This document shows, in pieces, positions 51,346 to 63,182 of a stretch of DNA of 64,000 nucleotides. The notes under the pieces are model-generated. The model saw nothing but the letters and a program-made list of their open reading frames with translations, was not told the DNA's origin and made no database searches. Source of the DNA: Xiphydria camelus. Its lineage: Eukaryota > Arthropoda > Insecta > Hymenoptera > Xiphydriidae. Every line of letters begins with the position of its first letter. The stretch's first letter is position 1. The stretch lies in contig OY783191.1 in NCBI GenBank assembly GCA_963678675.1, forward strand, positions 10,734,995 through 10,798,994, in the 5' to 3' direction. The translations under genes and the position numbers were made by a program.

Positions 51346-52195
51346 GACCGGAAAACCACTATAGTGGCTCGACCCATGCAAATCCAAATGCCCGGTCCTC
51401 TAAAGGTTAAACATTCTTTCGTTGAAACGTTCAGTCGAGTTTCATAACTTCTTCAGTACAGATGTACAAGTGCCTAAATATTTTTGTAAATTTGGTGAGT
51501 TTAAACATTTTTTTACTGCATTGTTAGTCTGACTTTTTTTACCAAGTTAGTATGGTTCTTTATCAACCTTCCCAAAGCAGATTAAAACAAATTAAAACAT
51601 TTATATTTTATTTTATAAATTTTTTATTTATATAATATAATAATGTCCTGTCCACTCTAAAAAGAATCTTCTAATGAAAAGGTAAAATATTATAGCAAAT
51701 ATGTTTTTTTATATTTCTCTATAAATTTTATATAATCAAGTATAAATTTATTCAATTTATTCCTTACAATATGGGATTTTGCTTCTCTATCCTTTATTCA
51801 GTTTTATTAATTACCTATATTATAAGAAAATTACTAATAATAAGCGTCGAGATAATAGCGTACCTATATTATAACCAGCAATATTACTGTCTCCTTATAA
51901 TTAGGTGTTCCTAGCAATTAATATAACGTAATTGCATGTAATTAACTTATTAAGTTAATGGTGTAACTGTTCGTGTGAATATTTCTAAAATATGTGAAAA
52001 GAATTTTTTGAACCTCTTTTTTGAATAATAATAGATGTACGAATTAATTATTCTTTTCTAATCTACCTTGGAATTGTCGAGAAAGAATTACTACTAATTT
52101 AATCATGCAATATTATTATGACACACATTTACATTAAATAAAATATCACGTGATTTCAGATACATTGTTTACAAAATGATTGTCAATCCAATCAA
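51346..52195. other. No recognised feature
   Basis: Strongly AT-rich, nothing seen. Confidence 0.55.
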
Positions 52196-53545
52196 CGTCA
52201 TAAATTTACTTGTGGTGACATTTCAAGCATTAAAGTTACCGGAAACACCAATAACAGCAGGAAATTAATTCAAAACAAAGTATTTAGGAAGGGAAAAAAT
52301 AGGAAGAATCTCTACATTTGTTTTGGAAAATTTAAAAAGTGCTATTGATGCCGGTCATATTATACATGACAGAGATTTGCAAAAATGGGCTTTACAGGCG
52401 CAAAAAGATATCGGAAACGAAGATTTACGTTTCAAAGCTTCACATCAGTGGGTACATAATTTTAAAAAAGCCCCTTGAATTGTGAGCAGAAAAATAAATA
52501 AATTCGTTACTAAGAAAACGCTTGAAGGTGCTGACTATTTACAAAGAAAAGTTGATGCTTTTGTAGCTGAAACTAAACAAGCAATTCAAGAGAAAGGTAT
52601 AGAGAATGTTTTTAATTCAGATCAGAGTGGGTTTTTCAGTTAGAAATACATTCTGGATGGACTTTAGCAGTTAAAGGACAACAACAAATTCAATATTTAG
52701 TACAGTCTGTTACTTCAACGACCCACAGTTACACCGTTCAACCAATGGTATCAGGTGATGGAAAGCTCATGTCACCACTTTTTATTGTACTCTGAAGGAA
52801 AGAAGTGGTGAATTTGGACCATTAGTAAAAGAGAGTTTATTTAGACCTCCTAACGTTTATATTATGGCTTCTAAATCAGGAAAACTGACTTCAGGTATTA
52901 ACAGTTGAATTTTATATTCGACACTATTTTGCATACACAATTAAAATTGCTTAAAATTTGACATATTTTCAGATCATTTTATAACTTGGCTGTGTGTGAA
53001 AGATGTATATTTTCCAGATGTTGGAGCGTCAAGCGTTTTGCTAGTTGATTCGTGGAGTGGACATTGCTCTGCTGTTGTACAGGAAGCAACTCCTTCAAAT
53101 AAAGAAATCGCTTTAAGAATCATTCCGAAAGATACAACTGGTAAAATACAGCCATTTTAGATGTATACCTATAGCTTTAATATGGAAGAGAGAATTATGT
53201 TAGATATTTTTCTGATAATGTGTAACACTGATGAATGAAGATTTAAATCTCCACTTAAGAAACAACATCAGCAACCTCCAATCTTTGGTTAATAGTCAGT
53301 TATCTTTTCCACGATACATAAATTTATTCAAATATTTGTGGTTTAAAAGTGGCTATACTAATGAAAAACCAAATGATTTTGAGAACCCGGTCGACTATGG
53401 TTTTGGAGAGGACACTAATATATACTGTGAAATAGAGGGCTGCTCTAATATTGCAGTTGTTAAATGTTCATGGTGTAAAAAATCGTTATGTCATAAACAT
53501 TTTTTCCATGATTATCATTACTGTTCTAATTATAAAAATTGATAA
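52196..53545 (+). pseudogene. Pogo-like (CENP-B HTH plus DDE_1) transposase pseudogene
   Basis: Fragments in order: RDLQKWALQAQKDIG and FKASHQWVHNFKKA (CENP-B-type DNA-binding helices, about 52360-52475); NVFNSDQSGF (first catalytic Asp, about 52605); TTHSYTVQPMVSGDGKLMSP (about 52710-52775); SKSGKLTSG; LLVDSWSGHCSAVV (second catalytic Asp, about 53040). The last part, 53231-53542, is intact: 103 aa with PRYINLFKYLWFKSGY and a Cys/His-rich tail (CEIEGCSN...CSWCKKSLCHKHFF). At least three stops or frame changes precede it, and a possible intron interrupts 52885-52972. It is a dead element with a well-preserved 3' end. Confidence 0.75.
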
Positions 53546-54565
53546 TTGTCAAATTATTGTACGATCATATATTGAAAACAAAGAATATTAAATGTATTTA
53601 TAACAACGATAATAAATGATCATTTAATTTACCACTTAAATGACCGAATTAGCACGTAACAAAGAAAGACATGTTTAATATTTCTTGATATACTACAACA
53701 TATCGCAGAATGAAGAAAATAAGAATTTTTTTATTAAAGGTAAAATACATTTAACTTAGAGGTAGTTTGCCCTTTCAAGGGATTTTTTTTTAAAAACCCG
53801 AAATATGTCAACTTTAATTTCTTTTTTTATTTGTATAAGAATAATTATTACGCAGATTTAATAAATTTGGTAACATTTGTGGCAAAAAAATTGTGAAAAA
53901 ACTTATTTTTACCCCTGCGAAAAATGAGGGATGCAACCCCCGAGTGTAAAAGTACTTCACATGTCATCGTCTTTCGATGAGGAATAATATTCAATTTGTT
54001 TCATTAAGAAATTCAACGTAGTTTTTGAGAAATCGTAAAAAATTGGTTTTAGGGGGTCAAGTTTAGGGGTGATTTTCACGTACAAAAAAATACGTGTCTA
54101 ATGTTTTTTGATATACTACAACATCGCAGAATGAAGAAAATCGGTGAGGTACACCTCGAATACTCTCTTGTCAGTGCACGCTTTTTTTCACCAGGGTTTC
54201 CTCAAAATACTTGTAGCAGTGTTCATTAACATACCTTCAAGATCTTTTCATAAAAATGTTGAAATTCTATAGCATATAAATTTGTGTAGAGAAAACGTAC
54301 AAATTGCTTACTAAACTTTTCCATAAAACATTATTCTAAAATTTCGTCATACAATTTATACGAGAACAATTGTAAATTCTTACAAGCGAGGTTTTCATAG
54401 GATAGTTACTTACATGAGAGCTTACGCAGGAATCTTGTAGCAGATTTTGGTTGATTGGATATTTAAATTAATTCAATACTGAAATTTTCTATCTGTCTTA
54501 CCTTTTGTTTAGTTCAACGTTATTGCCATATTTACTATCCAGCCATCAAGATATAACTGTAAGTA
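53546..54565. other. No recognised gene; dispersed repeat fragments
   Basis: Contains two related segments (GATATACTACAACA...CGCAGAATGAAGAAAAT at about 53690 and 54110) that also match, inverted, the segment near 46.2 kb. Confidence 0.55.
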
Positions 54566-54680
54566 CAGTAGAATTTCGATAACTCGAAGTTCTATAAACC
54601 GAAAACCTCTGGAAGACTATGAAATATACGAGTATGTATTTCCCGTTTCCCTTGAGATTCGAGTTATCGAAATTCCACTG
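54566..54680. mobile_element. Tigger/pogo-type MITE
   Basis: TIRs CAGTAGAATTTCGATAACTC and GAGTTATCGAAATTCCACTG with flanking TA at 54564-54565 and 54681-54682. It is 115 bp long. Confidence 0.85.
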
Positions 54681-56037
54681 TAGGTACTACAAATGTGCTA
54701 GTTGTATAAAGTACGTAGATATATGCTTCATTCCACACAGCAATCGAGACAGGTATGGAAGCTCTAGAAGAAATTATTTATGCACACGTGCACGCTATCA
54801 AAACCGTATTTATACGCGTCAATCCGCGTCAAGCTCATCAACTCGGGCGTTTTCATTATGTCTCATTTGAATACAATACGACGTTCGTATTGATCGCGTT
54901 ATATAAATTACTAATAGAAATCCATGACAACAACGAATACGCGATGACATCTCGAACATTTCGGAATTACGAACACACACACGGACATTTATAGGATCAG
55001 AGTGAAGAAACATGTTAAAGGATCGTATAAGTACGAATGGAGCTATGGGGATAAGACGAGATAAGTTTTGCTATGCCCTTGTCTCGATCTCCAGTTGTCT
55101 TGATTTTGAAAGGAAATTAATATTCTAATCTTGGGCAACCCTAAAATAAAAATCAGTAGTTAATATTATTAAGTAATCCATTTTTCAAGCGAGCTGGAAT
55201 ACGAGACATGATATGTTATTTTTACAATTTAGAGGTAAAGGAAGTCGTACTTCGAAATTCGGTAAAATCAACTAAATATTTAGCTGAGTAGCTGAAATTA
55301 AATACTTTATTAACTGAAATAATATTTATTCGTCCCGACAAAATATTTTGTTGGCTTAAGTAATGTTTTCTCAATAAATGCATTTCATTAAGCCAAGGAA
55401 ATATTTTATTAGGGCAACTAAATATTATTTAAGCTAATAAAATATTTTATTTTGATTCTCTTCAAAAGTGGGATAGATACCCCAGGAGAACAGATGCCTA
55501 AACCCCTTTTTTTAGAATATGCCAGCGCGATCGAGGCAATGGGGTATTCCTGTTACATCAGAGTGTTTAGGGGAGAGTAGGATATTGCCGCCCACTTAGC
55601 AAATTGTCAATTTTCCATTAGAATCGGAAATTTGAGAAAAACGGGGGGGTTTGCAGTATTAATCTTTATTCAGTTTCAACACAAAAAATATATAACAGCT
55701 CATAGAAAACTGAACGAAAAAAAGAGAACTCTCATTTTAAAAAAACGTACAGTATAAACAGCGTAACAACGAAACTGTCTGAATGGAGACACACGTGATT
55801 GCTAGGCGGCTGTGAACTAGCACCATAGTTTATGTGTTTTGACACTATATGGCGGGGTCATTACCTTTGTAAATATTTCAGCGGTTGTTTAGGAACCAGT
55901 CTGAGCGCCATTTCCCCTCTGAGCGCCAATACCCTACTCCCCTGCATGTTTAAAAACATAGAAGTAAAAAATGTACCTCTCAACTATATTACTTGAGCAC
56001 TTATAACAGTTTTAAGTTGAGAGTACAGCTCGTTGTT
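54681..56037. other. No recognised feature
   Basis: AT-rich. TAAATATTT/AAATATTTTATT motifs recur at 55260-55460. No gene seen. Confidence 0.5.
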
Positions 56038-56128
56038 ACACGGAAAAAATATTCCATCGTATCGCCGGATCATACCGACAATATGAAACATCTATATATC
56101 TATCTATATCTATCTATATATAAATAAA

Positions 56129-57569
56129 TCTATATATAATAAAATGAATGTTTGTCTGTCTGTCTGTCTGTATGTCTCTTATGCCTTCCTAAACCGTTCA
56201 TCCGATTGCGATGAAACTTTGGGAAATGGTTGGACGCATGCCCGCAATGGTTTCTGAGTTAGTAAATATTATACAGGGTGTTCAAAAAGTCCCGGCACGG
56301 CCGATTATCTCAGCGGGAAAACATTTTAGAGAAAAATGTTTAATACAAAACTTTAAGGATTTTCCCTTGACCGTGACCTTTAAGGTAATATCAAATGCCT
56401 TCCTAAACCGTTCATCCGATTGCGATGAAACGTTGGGGAATGGTTGGACGCATGCCCGCGAAGGTTTCTGAGTTAGTAAATCTTATACAGGGTGTTCAAA
56501 AAGTACCGGTACGGATGATTATTATGCCTTCCTAAACCGTTCATCCGATTGCGATAAAACTTTGGGGAATTTTTGGACGCATGCCCGCGAAGGTTTCTGA
56601 GTTAGTAAATCTTATACAGGGTGTTCAAAAAGTCCAGGCACAGCTGATTATCTCAGCGGGAAATCATTTTAGAGAAAAACGTTTAATATAAAACTTTTAG
56701 GATTTTTCCCTGGCTACCCAATGGTCATATTGGATTTGACATTGACAATGACCTTCTAGGTAAAATTGATTTTTTAAAATCCGAACCTCTATTTTATATA
56801 CCGAAATGGAAAGAGCGGGAAATTTCACGTTCAAATATGTCCTTGACTATTATTTTCATATGACCTTTATGGTCAGCGGAGGTCAAATTGAGGTCAAATA
56901 CAGTTCGGCTTCGTACCATGAAAGCTATGGGCCCTATACAAATTCTTTTTGATAGTAGGATTTAGGATTTTTTAGTGGCTGTACAATGGTGATATTGTAT
57001 ATGACCTTGACCATGACCTTCATTTAGAATCTCCTACATCTGATATAATATTCTAAATCAGTTACACGAAAAACCCCTTAGTGCCAACCAAATTTAATCG
57101 AGGTAACAATCATCACTGGCAAATTCAAAGGCGAAGACGTCCTCATTCACGCATACCTATGATTTCCAACGATTTAACATTCGAATTCAAGCGGCTCCAG
57201 TTCCCTTTACGTCTTGCTTTTGCTATTACCATCAACAAATCACAAGGTCAATCGTTGACTATTGCTGGCTTAAATTTGAAAAATTCATGTTTTTCACACG
57301 GCCAATTGTATGTGGCTTGCTCCAGAGTTGGCACACCGAAAAATTTACACGTTTTTACTCCAAATAAAAAAATAAAAAACATTGTCTATCCGCTGGCCTT
57401 AAAATAAATTAATAAAAGAAATATACTTTCCAATTTAAATTAAATACATGTGTTTTTTTAGCGGAGCATGGCTCCCTACCTATGAGTACAGATATCTGCT
57501 AAAAATTCATTAAATGACGACCAAAATCAATCCACAATCTACCCGTGCGAAGCCGGGACGGGCTGCTAG
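56129..57569 (+). mobile_element. Helitron copy A (non-autonomous)
   Basis: Starts TCTATATATAATAAAATGAA and ends with the hairpin CCCGTGCGAAGCCGGGACGGG, then CTGCTAG followed by T. These are typical Helitron ends (5' TC, 3' CTAG with a preceding hairpin, insertion before T). Several internal copies of CCTAAACCGTTCATCCGATT occur near the 5' end (56190, 56400, 56530). It keeps only the helicase C-terminus. Confidence 0.8.
57081..57407 (+). pseudogene. Helitron helicase C-terminus, copy A
   Basis: The frame (108 aa) shows NRGNNHHWQIQRRRRPHSRI, FPLRLAFAITINKSQGQSL and FSHGQLYVACSRVG, the last helicase motifs of a Pif1-type RepHel protein. The upstream Rep nuclease and ATPase are absent. Nearly identical to copy B and to the minus-strand copy at 33 kb. 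Confidence 0.85.
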
Positions 57570-57570
57570 T

Positions 57571-58668
57571 ACCTATATAAAAATCAATGTTTGGCTGTCT
57601 GTCTGTCTGTATGTCTCTTATGCCTTCCTAAACCGTTCATCCGATTGCGATGAAACTTTGGGGAATGGTTGAATGCATGCCCGCGAAGGTTTCTGAGTTA
57701 GTAAATCTTATACAGGGTGGTCAAAAAGTCACGGTACGGCTGATTCTCTCAGCGGGAACTCATTTTAGAGAAAAATGTTTAATACAAAACTTTTAGGAAT
57801 TTTCCCTGGCTACCTAATGGTCATATTGGATTTGATCTTGACCATGACCTTCAAGGTCATATCAAGGTCAAATTGATTTTTTTGAATGGGAACCCCTATT
57901 TTTGATACCTTCAATGAAAAGAGCGGGAAATTTCACGTTCAAATATGTCCTTGACCATTTTTTTTTTCATGTGACCTTCATGGTCAGCGGAGGTCAAGTA
58001 CAGCTCGGCTTCGTACTATGAAAGCTATGGGCCCTATATAAAATTCTTTATGATAGTAGGGTTTAGGATTTTTCCGTGGCTATACAATGGTGATATTGGA
58101 TTTGAACTTGACCATGACCTTCATTTGGAATTTCTTACACACAACTGACATAATATTCCAAATCAGTTACACGAAAAACCCCTTAGTGCCAACCAAATTT
58201 AATCGAGGCAACAATCATCACTGGCAAATTCAAAGGCGAAGACGTACTCATTCACGCATAACTATGATTTCCAACGATTTAACATTCGAATTCAAGCGGC
58301 TCCAGTTCCCTTTGCGTCTTGCTTTTGCTATTACCATCAACAAAGCACAAGGTCAATCGTTGACTATTGCTGGCTCAAATTTGGAAAATTCATGTTTTTC
58401 TCACGGCCAATTGTATGTGGCTTGCTCCAGAGTTGGCACACCCAAAAATGTACACGTTTTTACTCCAAACAACAAAATAAAAAACATTGTCTATCCGCTG
58501 GCCTTAAGATAAATTAATAAAAGAAATATACTTTCCAATTTAAAGTAAATACATGTGTTTTTTTAGCGTAGCATAGCTCCCTACTTATAGATATTTGCTA
58601 AAAATTCGTCAAATGACGGCCAAAATCAATCCACAATCTACTCGTGCGAAGCCGGGGCGGGTCGCTAG
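57571..58668 (+). mobile_element. Helitron copy B, directly abutting copy A
   Basis: Begins CCTATATAAAAATCAATGTT one or two bases after the CTAG of copy A, and ends with GTGCGAAGCCGGGGCGGG then TCGCTAG followed by T. Same family, with a shorter 5' region holding a single CCTAAACCGTTCATCCGATT. Confidence 0.8.
58087..58512 (+). pseudogene. Helitron helicase C-terminus, copy B
   Basis: The open frame of 141 codons carries the same terminal helicase motifs as copy A (FPLRLAFAITINKAQGQSL, FSHGQLYVACSRVG) up to the stop before the 3' terminus. It is a fragment only. Confidence 0.85.
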
Positions 58669-58863
58669 TTCTACATAAATTTTCTGAATAACTGCTGCAG
58701 ACATAGATTTATTTTAGATGCTTTCACGTAATTTTATGATGCATCTAGGGAAAAAATATGTTCATAGCAATTATTGATAGAAGTTATGTAAAATGTTTCA
58801 TATTGTCGGTATGGTCCGCTCATACGATGCATCGTAATTTCAAATGGAATATTTTCTCCGTGT

Positions 58864-60372
58864 AATTTCAGGTAAAACTATCTCCACTATAATATAACCA
58901 TCTGTAGGATATTCTAAGAAGAAATTCGACGTGAAAGTAATTTTGGCGGATCAGTACAGTTAGCTGATGAAGAATGTGATAGTTGTTATTTGATTTTAAT
59001 CTTGCATGTAGAAATAGTTATTTGCAAGGCAACTGTCTCACTGTTAGTTTTTCGTTGGAGGATTGATGCCCCACTGGTGATGGAGGATACATGCCCTACT
59101 GACACGAAGGAGGATAGATGCTTCCATTTTATTAACGATTTATTATATCAATATTCTTGCAGTCACTGAAGATAATACAGTGTAAAATCTACCGATTATT
59201 ATTTACTTTTTTATTATTATCTACTTTCTGTTGAAAATAGGAACGTCTTTTTCACACATTTGGTAATGATTAGTGAAAGAAGAAGAAATAAAAAGCGAAA
59301 GAAATGGCGAAATCGTCAGATTCGACGGAACAATAATAGCACAAGTTTACAAATTCGAGTCGAAGTTATCAGATTTGATAATGTATGAATAAGCAAGCCT
59401 GACTCTCTCTTTATATGATATAAGATGAATTTTATTTTACTACTTATCGTTTTTGGACAATGATTTAAAAAAAAATAAAGTCAGATGTCAATCTTACCTC
59501 ATACTCTGATTAAGATTGACACCTGTTAACATTTTCGTCTATACTGTATGCAATCGGCTAAAAATCTCAATTTTTGTTTATTACATTCCAAAATTGACAT
59601 CGGTAGGTGATTTTGTATAGAGATGAAATTATAATAGTCATTTTATTTATAAATTTTTGCCACTTTAAAAAGACCTAAAGTTTCTAAAATGCGGTATTTA
59701 TTAAGGTAGACACACAAGAACAGTATTATACGAGTTATTAGCAGAAAGTAATAAGATTCAGAAAATGTGTCAATATTAACTCAGTGTCAATGTTGGTCCG
59801 CGTTACCCTACTTGTATAGTTTTGCAGTGAACTTTCAACTATTTCTGCTTACTTATTTATTGATAACTGTATTTTATTTATTATTGTGTTTTAGAATATA
59901 TGTGAAATATGAAGTATGAAATTTGTTTTCCTTACGTCTAAAATTAATTTTTCATCTTATCAGACACCCAGGGCATCAATCCTTCAAAATGCCAAAAACG
60001 GAATTTCTTCTTTCTTTGGAAATCTTAGCTTGTTTTATCCAAATTATATTTTTCTATTATAGAAATTATTATATTCTAGTAAATAGACCATATATTCACA
60101 TTCTAACAACAAAGTATTTTGCTATATGTATAATTGTTATTCCTTATCTGAGGCATCTATTCCACTTTTACTCTAAATGTTTAATTGATTTTACCGACTT
60201 TTGTTCTCAGTGCAGTAATCTGTAATTATTACATCACTTCTTGGAAATTCTCCTAACGCCCACACACACATTTCCTCTATTAAGATGTTTTTTATACTCA
60301 GCTTCAGTCCGCGATTCCATTCAATGGGATTTTGTAATTCAAGAGACACGGTAGTGTCTCGCTACTACCATA
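58864..60372. other. No recognised feature
   Basis: AT-rich, without a convincing gene. A hydrophobic open frame at 59923-60225 starts on TTG and is probably chance. Confidence 0.55.
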
Positions 60373-61163
60373 CAGGGTGTCCCACCACTTATTATCCACC
60401 GGAGATCCTATTCAGAAACAAAAACTGAATAAAACGCAACCTGAATGAATGTAATCCGTTGCATCGCTTTCGAGGAATTAAATGTTGAAAATTGATTCAT
60501 TTTAAGAATTAACAGGTAGTATTACCGGCTAGAACTATAATTTCGACAATTGACAGTGGAAATGTATTCCGCGTTCGGCCTTTTATTTCCAGACGAGTGA
60601 ATCTAACAAACGTCGTTAGATGTCACCATTCGGAGTATCTGACTGAAGGATAATACAATGCGCTATTTTTCTTCAGATCAGAATACAATAATTACTTATT
60701 TCATTAACTAATAATACATATCTAACAGAAATAAAAAAAAGGTAAGTAGGAAACAGTTACAGTTAATTATTTATGATTGATAAGATGAGCACTGCCGTTA
60801 GCACCTTATTATCAATGTCCAGTACGTCAATCATAAATAGTTAACTATGATTGTTTCATACTTACATTTTTTATTTTTGTCAGATATGTATTATTAGTTA
60901 ATGAAATCAGTAATTATTGTATGTCTATATCCAGATACTCTAAATGGTGAAATATAACGACGTTTACTAGATTCATTCGTCTGGAAATAAAAGATCGAAC
61001 GCGGAATACATTTCCACTGTCAAAATTATCGTTCTAACCCGTAATACTATCTGTTTATTCTTAAAGTGATGCTTTTTCCGCATCCGGAAAAGTGAAGCAG
61101 CTCCGCGTGATGCGGAGAATATGCTGATCTCCGGTGAATAATAATAAGTGGCGGGACACTCTG
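60373..61163. mobile_element. 0.8-kb foldback element
   Basis: CAGGGTGTCCCACCACTTAT at the left mirrors ATAAGTGGCGGGACACTCTG at the right. The arms also mirror at TGACAGTGGAAATGTATTCC / GGAATACATTTCCACTGTCA. A TA lies before the left end (60371-60372). Confidence 0.85.
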
Positions 61164-61217
61164 TCTATTTAAGAAAGTTTTTTCAATTCAACAAAAAATT
61201 TTAAAATTAACGATGTC

Positions 61218-61630
61218 ATTACGTACGAGGGGTGTCTCAAAAGTAAGTTTCACTTTTTTTTTAAATGAAAAAACGTTCAAAATTTTGTATACAGGTATAT
61301 TGAAAGGTACATATGTAACTTACTTTTTTACATAATCGTCTTGAACTTCGATACATTTTTGGTACCTTGATAACAGTTTTTTTTTAGACCCGTGTAAGTC
61401 CACTCTCCCGCCAAACTGCACACATTTTTTGATAGATCCAAGTCATCAAAAATGATCCTGTGAAGTATTGCGCGGCTTATCTCAATATTCGGAGGCACTT
61501 GATAAAGAATTTCATCAAGCGTAAGGCGCCAATCGGAATCCAAGATCCTTCGAACATGCTCGGCAACACTCGGAGTACGTGAAGTCGAGGGCCGGCCGTT
61601 TCGTTTAGTTGTTCGTCGTGCAATGTTTGT
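61218..61630 (-). pseudogene. Mariner transposase fragment
   Basis: A TIR-like ACGAGGGGTGTCTCAAAAGT lies at about 61225. The minus-strand frame holds SDWRLTLDEILYQVPPNIEI, ILHRIIFDDLDL and, after a deletion, the final WTYTGLKKNCYQGTKN...-type C-terminus. The catalytic DD(34)D part is gone. Confidence 0.65.
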
Positions 61631-62464
61631 CTCCCATCAATAGCTGGCCATCACACAGAGTTCGATCTATCGGTTGTAACCGCCATGGATAAGTCTGCCG
61701 GTTTTATCTGCCGTGTTATACAATGGCCGTGTAATACAATGGCCAACTATTAGCTGGCCATATACAAAGAGGTTGATTCGCCGGTTTGGAACGGCGCGGT
61801 TCAAACTGGCAGATTTATATTTGCCACGCGCCAGATCTAGCCGGCACAGACTTGTCTGTCAATCCAGGCCGCCGGGGAAAACTGCTGCCATCAACTAACA
61901 TGCGGTTTTGATTTTGCGCAGCACGTAGACAGTTTTGTGCGTTCTGTGCGTGGCAGTTTTAAGGTTATGATTATGTCGTCATAAGATATCTACCGAGAGC
62001 ATCCGGCTTTATGGAAAATCAAAAGCAAAGAATACACGAACAGGAATTTGAAGAAGAAGGGCTACAATGCACTTATAGAATACAGTAAATCATTTTTCCT
62101 CACTCATGCCCATTTCGAGGCCTTTTCCAGTCTGCTTTTAGACCGTAAGATGGCGTTTTTCCCGCGTGACGCCGACTGGGAGTCCGTAGACTATTAAAAA
62201 CACTTTACTCGGACTGACGCGAATACTTAGTCGAAGTGGGTCCTTTTATCAAATTGACGAACGGAACGTGAAATGAGCAGAGTATAGCTATCTCACTTTG
62301 TCAGCTGACATTGTTGCACTCTGATTGGCGCGATTACTTAGTCCGAAGTGGGTCTTTTTCAAATTGACGATCGCAACGTGAAATTAACCGTATCGAATCG
62401 ATTCATTCGAGTCGACTGACGGACGCACGAGAGTATACCAAACCTATAAGTGTAAAATCAAAAT
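61631..62464. other. No recognised gene; two small duplications
   Basis: TTAGCTGGCCAT / ATAGCTGGCCAT and ATACAATGGCC repeats occur at 61640-61765. At 62225-62385 the segment CTTAGTCGAAGTGGGTCCTT...CAAATTGACGA...AACGTGAAAT is tandemly duplicated with a period of about 110 bp. Confidence 0.6.
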
Positions 62465-62695
62465 ATGGAGAGAAAAAGCGTCATTATCCCGAACAGCGAT
62501 GAAGAAGGCGACGAATTGCAAAATATCGTGAAACGAGAGCTGAATTGTACTTCGACATCGAGTGTAGAGATAAATTTGCATTCGTTGAGTTATCAAGAGA
62601 ATGTAGAAAGTGATAATAACCTCGCTGAAGACAACGACATCCCGCAGGATATCCTCAATGAAGCTCGTGAGGCTGAGTTTATAAAATTGCTTTAG
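62465..62695 (+). CDS. Uncharacterised acidic 76-aa frame
   Basis: ATG 62465 opens a 76-residue, Glu/Asp/Asn-rich frame (PNSDEEGDELQN...SDNNLAEDNDIPQD) ending at TAG. It has no recognisable domain. It lies directly upstream of the MADF fragment and could be its acidic N-terminal or a separate transposon-borne exon. The balanced composition suggests former coding sequence, but a chance frame cannot be excluded. Confidence 0.3.
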   Translation: MERKSVIIPNSDEEGDELQNIVKRELNCTSTSSVEINLHSLSYQENVESDNNLAEDNDIPQDILNEAREAEFIKLL

Positions 62696-62849
62696 ATTTT
62701 TGCTATTTTTTCAATGGGAGCCCCCTCCCCCCACCCCCCGGCCTTCGGCGAGCCCCGTCATCCCACCATCCCCCGTGCTACGACTTGAACACAGTCTGAA
62801 AAATCCGAGGATTAAAGCCGAATGACATAAGATACTATTACCCAGCTGC

Positions 62850-63182
62850 CGACAAAATTTTGTTACCAAAAAAATACAAAATATGAGGGGAGCCTTTCGT
62901 AAGGAGATGAAGAAAGTCGAGGCTTCCCGACAATCAGGCTCAGGTATTGATGATGTTTATGAGCCATATCTGTGGTATTTTGATTTGTTTATGTTCATCA
63001 CAGACCAAGAAATTCCTCTTAAAAGTATTGAGACTGAAGATTTCGACGATGGAAGTCAATTTAGCGACTCGGTGGAACAGGATGATTTGGACTCAGACGC
63101 AGAAATTATGAGTGAAAATTTCGCCGCGAATAATGCAGAGGTACGTAAAACAAAAAATATGTTGGCTCAGTTGGTCATATAG
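62850..63182 (+). pseudogene. MADF-domain fragment
   Basis: The frame reads VTKKIQNMRGAF, then FRKEMKKVEASRQSGSGIDD and VYEPYLWYFDLFMFITDQE, then an acidic tail (DDGSQFSDSVEQDDLDSDAE) and stop. This is the second half of a MADF (Myb/SANT-like) domain, used by host regulators and by PIF/Harbinger-type transposon accessory proteins. The first half of the domain is not found upstream, apart from a possible acceptor at CCCAG near 62843. So it is a truncated exon or a fragment. Confidence 0.6.

Larger units (their letters stand above)
56038..58863. mobile_element. MITE split by two Helitrons
   Basis: CACGGAAAAAATATTCCATC...CATACCGACAATATGAAACA at the left (56040-56090) mirrors TGTTTCATATTGTCGGTATG...AATGGAATATTTTCTCCGTG at the right (58795-58862). 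The 2.5 kb between the arms is mostly the two Helitrons, so the original MITE was a few hundred bp. Confidence 0.75.
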
